Origin: Candidatus Cloacimonadota bacterium
GTDB taxonomy: Bacteria > Cloacimonadota > Cloacimonadia > Cloacimonadales > Cloacimonadaceae
NCBI GenBank assembly: GCA_012519465.1
Contig: JAAYQD010000025.1
Location: forward strand, 1 to 8,997
Length of the DNA stretch: 8,997 nucleotides
Reading direction: 5' to 3'
The notes under the pieces are model-generated. The model had not been told where the DNA came from and ran no database searches. It was given only the letters and a program-made list of their open reading frames with translations. Below are positions 6,537 through 8,997 of this stretch, piece after piece; the first letter of the stretch is position 1, and each line of letters begins with the position of its first letter. A program made the translations under genes and the position numbers.

Positions 6537-8997
6537 TTAAAAGCGGTAATCAAGGGAGATTCTGATTGTATTTTCTTTACGCTCCACGCGCGGGAAGTAG
6601 TTTTCGCCCTCAACGGGTTCGTTGTATTTGCGGATGGAGTATTCTTGAGTCTGGTAGGTTTTGTTACGGAATTTGAGGTTTAGATACATGTTTTGGGAGA
6701 TGCGGCTATGGAGGGCAATCCATGCTTTGGAGCCCTTGTCGCCCATAAAGTCTATCTCCATATCCTCCCAATCCCAGTGACTGATGCCATGGCTGAACCA
6801 ATAGATGAAGGAGCCTTGCAGCTTCAGGTTTTCGTTGAAGTTATGCGTATAATTGACGCCGATATAGTCTCCAGTCATGAGTGTCATGGCAGCCGCCATG
6901 GTGTTTTCGCCGGGTTGGCCAGGGTTTGTGAGAGAGGTATAGGGAGGGCTGAGTACCGTGTTGTAACGATATTCAAATTCCAGAAAGTCTCGGTTGGAGA
7001 GGAAGGTGCGGATGCTGGCGGTGTATTCATTTGTCTTGGATACGCCTCGATCTGCAAAGTCTTCAATGCGGTTCACCTGGTTTTTGTAGCGCAGGCGCAA
7101 TCCCAATTGGAAGAGGGGGCGGAATTCCAGTTCGCTTTGGAATCTGGCGGTGCGGCGTCCATCGGTCTTGCGCTGGAAGATATCCAGATAGCTGCGCCCC
7201 ACGGTGAAGTAGTTATTGAATTTGTAGCGAGTTTCAAAGTAGATACCTTTTTCCGGCTGGGCTTGGGTGGAGCCCAGGTAAATATCGGAGAGGATGGGAT
7301 TGGTGAGCGCATAGACGTTCTTTTCCAAGATGGTGTCGTCAAAGCGTTCGTGCTCCGAGAAGGCATTGCTGTAGGGGTTGTCAAAATCAATATCATAATC
7401 CCTGTACAGGGCAATGAGATAGAGGTTTTCAAACTGGGTATTGGCGCTGATCAAGAGGGCGCTGGGATCGTCTCCCAGTTTAAAATCGCTGCCATCCACA
7501 CTCAGCTCTGCATATTCACCCTGGATGGCGGTATTGCCAATCACCGTGCCGGCATCAAAGCCAATCACACGGCGATAGTCACGGGAGTATTTGCCATCTA
7601 CGTGGGTGCTGTAAAGCCCGGCAATTTCGGCATCCATCATTTTAAACTTGGGATAGTAGTAGGAATCGCGCACCAATAAAGATTGCAATCCATAATAATC
7701 GGGCACCATAAAGTGGGCATCATCATAGAGGGCAGTGTAGGTGGTAAAGCCAAGGCGGGTGCCCACAAAGGGGTTGTATTGCAGGTGGGTGCCCCACAGT
7801 TTTTCGCGGAAGGCAACCTTGCGGTATGCGAGATTGAGATAGGGCATGGCGTATGTGGTTCCGGCTTGAATCTCGGTATTGAAGGCGGCCTCTGCCTGTA
7901 GCATCTCGTCATTATCAAAGCGGATGGTGGGCACCACATAGGAAAACAGCTTCTTTTTGCCATCCTGCAGCTTGGGATCACCGTTTTCATCCACATACAC
8001 GATGGCATCCTTATAATCATCAGATGCCCAGAATGATGCTCCAAACTTTGGATGGGAAAGCTCCACAGCTCCACCGCGTAGGGCATATTCCTGGGTTCTG
8101 GAGAGGTCTGGGGTAATGCCTAAGATGCGCTTGCTAAAGCCAAAGCCGGTCTTGCGGGCGCTATAGAAGTCTGTATTCTCCATCACCAAGCCCTCGCCAT
8201 AGGTGGCGCGGTAATGCCCCAGATATAGCTTCATCCGTGTATTGCCCAGCCAGGGTAGCTTTTCATTCTCATAACCGGCATACCACTTGGAATCGTTGAT
8301 AATCTGGCGGGCAGTCTTATCCGTCAAGCCAGTTTCAGCCTTGCCAGTGTGGTTCATGAAGCCCAGTTTGAGATGATTGCCATAGCGGATGCGCAGCTTG
8401 TAGATGAGATCGGGATCCACCTGATCCAGATTGAAGCGTCCCCAATAGGAAAGCCTCTTATCGTGGGGGATGACGATGCCGGCATTGCCATAATTGCTGC
8501 GGAGGAAGGGCTCGTGGAACATATCATGGGCGCCTTCTTCAAAATAGCGGGTGTAAAACTGCATTTGGGCATCGTAGAACATGCGGTTTTTGATGGGCGG
8601 TTCCTTGTAATACACATAGCTACGGAGGTTTGTATAGCCATAGTGGGAGAGCCCCACGGTGTTGCGCAGGTCTCGCATATCGGCTATGGTATCGCCTCTT
8701 GCCAGCCTGGTGAGGATAGCAGCTGCATCCACGGCAGAAACGTTGGGAAGGCTCACCAAATCGTCAAAGTGCATACGGTTAACGTTTTGCGGGGTCATCA
8801 GATAATCTTCCCAAACGTCTGCCATGCCTTCGGATGCGCCTTCATTGCTATCCAAGCGTTCCAGAAGGTCGCGTATCTCTTGGCGGCGGGCTTCGGCATC
8901 ATCTATCTCCTGACGGAAAGATACCACCACCGCGTCTTTGAGGCGCAACAGCGTACGTTGGTCGATGGATGGGATTTGACGCAAATCGTAAATGCTG
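6537..8997 (-). CDS. Helix-hairpin-helix (ComEA-like) plus outer-membrane beta-barrel protein, 5' end outside window
   Basis: About 819 residues are visible and the frame is open to the window edge, so the true start and signal peptide are missing. A TTG at 8984 falls inside a folded motif and is not a credible start. Residues 2-25 (YDLRQIPSIDQRTLLRLK) look like an HHH motif. A charged, probably helical linker follows (about 26-60). A second HHH-like pair spans about 69-130 (VNRMHFDDLVSLPNV, then MRDLRNTVGLSHYGY), comparable with the ComEA pattern N-x-A-x-x-x-[EL]-L-x-x-[LI]-P-G-[I/V]. HHH repeats usually bind the DNA backbone without sequence preference. From about 135 on, the sequence is a long barrel with alternating aromatic strands ending in ISLDYRF. 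GHYRATYGEG and REKLWGTHLQY are shared in pattern with the plus-strand barrel at 842-2365. It is the first visible gene of an operon with the FadL-like barrel and the nucleotidase. The architecture is clear; the biochemical role is not. Confidence 0.85.
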   Translation of the reverse strand, partial: SIYDLRQIPSIDQRTLLRLKDAVVVSFRQEIDDAEARRQEIRDLLERLDSNEGASEGMADVWEDYLMTPQNVNRMHFDDLVSLPNVSAVDAAAILTRLARGDTIADMRDLRNTVGLSHYGYTNLRSYVYYKEPPIKNRMFYDAQMQFYTRYFEEGAHDMFHEPFLRSNYGNAGIVIPHDKRLSYWGRFNLDQVDPDLIYKLRIRYGNHLKLGFMNHTGKAETGLTDKTARQIINDSKWYAGYENEKLPWLGNTRMKLYLGHYRATYGEGLVMENTDFYSARKTGFGFSKRILGITPDLSRTQEYALRGGAVELSHPKFGASFWASDDYKDAIVYVDENGDPKLQDGKKKLFSYVVPTIRFDNDEMLQAEAAFNTEIQAGTTYAMPYLNLAYRKVAFREKLWGTHLQYNPFVGTRLGFTTYTALYDDAHFMVPDYYGLQSLLVRDSYYYPKFKMMDAEIAGLYSTHVDGKYSRDYRRVIGFDAGTVIGNTAIQGEYAELSVDGSDFKLGDDPSALLISANTQFENLYLIALYRDYDIDFDNPYSNAFSEHERFDDTILEKNVYALTNPILSDIYLGSTQAQPEKGIYFETRYKFNNYFTVGRSYLDIFQRKTDGRRTARFQSELEFRPLFQLGLRLRYKNQVNRIEDFADRGVSKTNEYTASIRTFLSNRDFLEFEYRYNTVLSPPYTSLTNPGQPGENTMAAAMTLMTGDYIGVNYTHNFNENLKLQGSFIYWFSHGISHWDWEDMEIDFMGDKGSKAWIALHSRISQNMYLNLKFRNKTYQTQEYSIRKYNEPVEGENYFPRVERKENTIRISLDYRF

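Noticed and set aside
6693..7679. Long plus-strand open frame of 328 codons opposite the HHH-barrel gene
   Set aside because: It is antisense to a clearly coding barrel, has no ribosome site or domain pattern, and its composition mirrors codon use of the opposite strand. The same applies to plus-strand frames at 3731-4186, 4202-4897 and 5184-5954 and the minus-strand frame at 818-1705.
8982..8984. TTG at 8984 as start of the HHH-barrel protein
   Set aside because: The frame is open to the window edge and the codons before it (SIYD) are part of an HHH motif, so the gene must begin outside the window.
1..8997. Defence island, CRISPR, transposon, prophage or RNA gene
   Set aside because: No transposase, integrase, nuclease, methylase, repeat-spacer array or tRNA-like fold was seen on either strand; the only repeats are those at 3265-3329.

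Overview
The window looks like a chromosomal piece of a Gram-negative, didermal bacterium of about 50% GC. Four of the seven genes encode secreted outer-membrane beta-barrels whose sequence style (short N-terminal signal, many alternating aromatic strands, C-terminal aromatic residue) fits the Fibrobacteres-Chlorobi-Bacteroidetes (FCB) group. My best guess is a Cloacimonadota-like lineage; this rests on protein style and recollection, not on a marker gene. No mobile element, tRNA, rRNA, CRISPR array or phage gene was seen.

Layout. Plus strand, 1-3225: the tail of a MalK/UgpC-type sugar ABC transporter ATPase (3-74), a small PorV/FadL-like barrel interrupted by an apparent one-base frameshift (91-848), a 507-residue barrel that overlaps it by 7 bases (842-2365), and a GNAT acetyltransferase that overlaps the barrel by an ATGA junction (2362-3225). 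Between the converging units, 3226-3409 holds a long imperfect palindrome built from 11-base repeats (3265-3329) and an intrinsic terminator serving the minus strand (3352-3382). Minus strand, 8997-3410: a large helix-hairpin-helix (HHH) plus beta-barrel protein whose 5' end lies outside the window (8997-6537), a FadL/PorV-like barrel (6521-5094), and a secreted UshA/CD73-type 5'-nucleotidase (5089-3410). These three are 15 and 4 bases apart, so they form one operon.

How the genes may work together. The two converging units look like variants of one theme. Each pairs a PorV/FadL-like barrel with a member of the same large-barrel family, recognisable from shared motifs (G-x-YR-x-x-[FY]G-x-G and RE-x-LWG-x(3)-Y). 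The minus-strand member keeps ComEA-like HHH repeats of the kind that bind DNA; the plus-strand member has lost them. HHH repeats, a FadL-like channel and an exported 5'-nucleotidase in one operon suggest, as a hypothesis only, an outer-membrane system for capturing extracellular nucleic acid or nucleotides and dephosphorylating them in the periplasm. The nucleotidase carries Ala at the position where characterised relatives have the ribose-binding Asp, which may point to a changed substrate.
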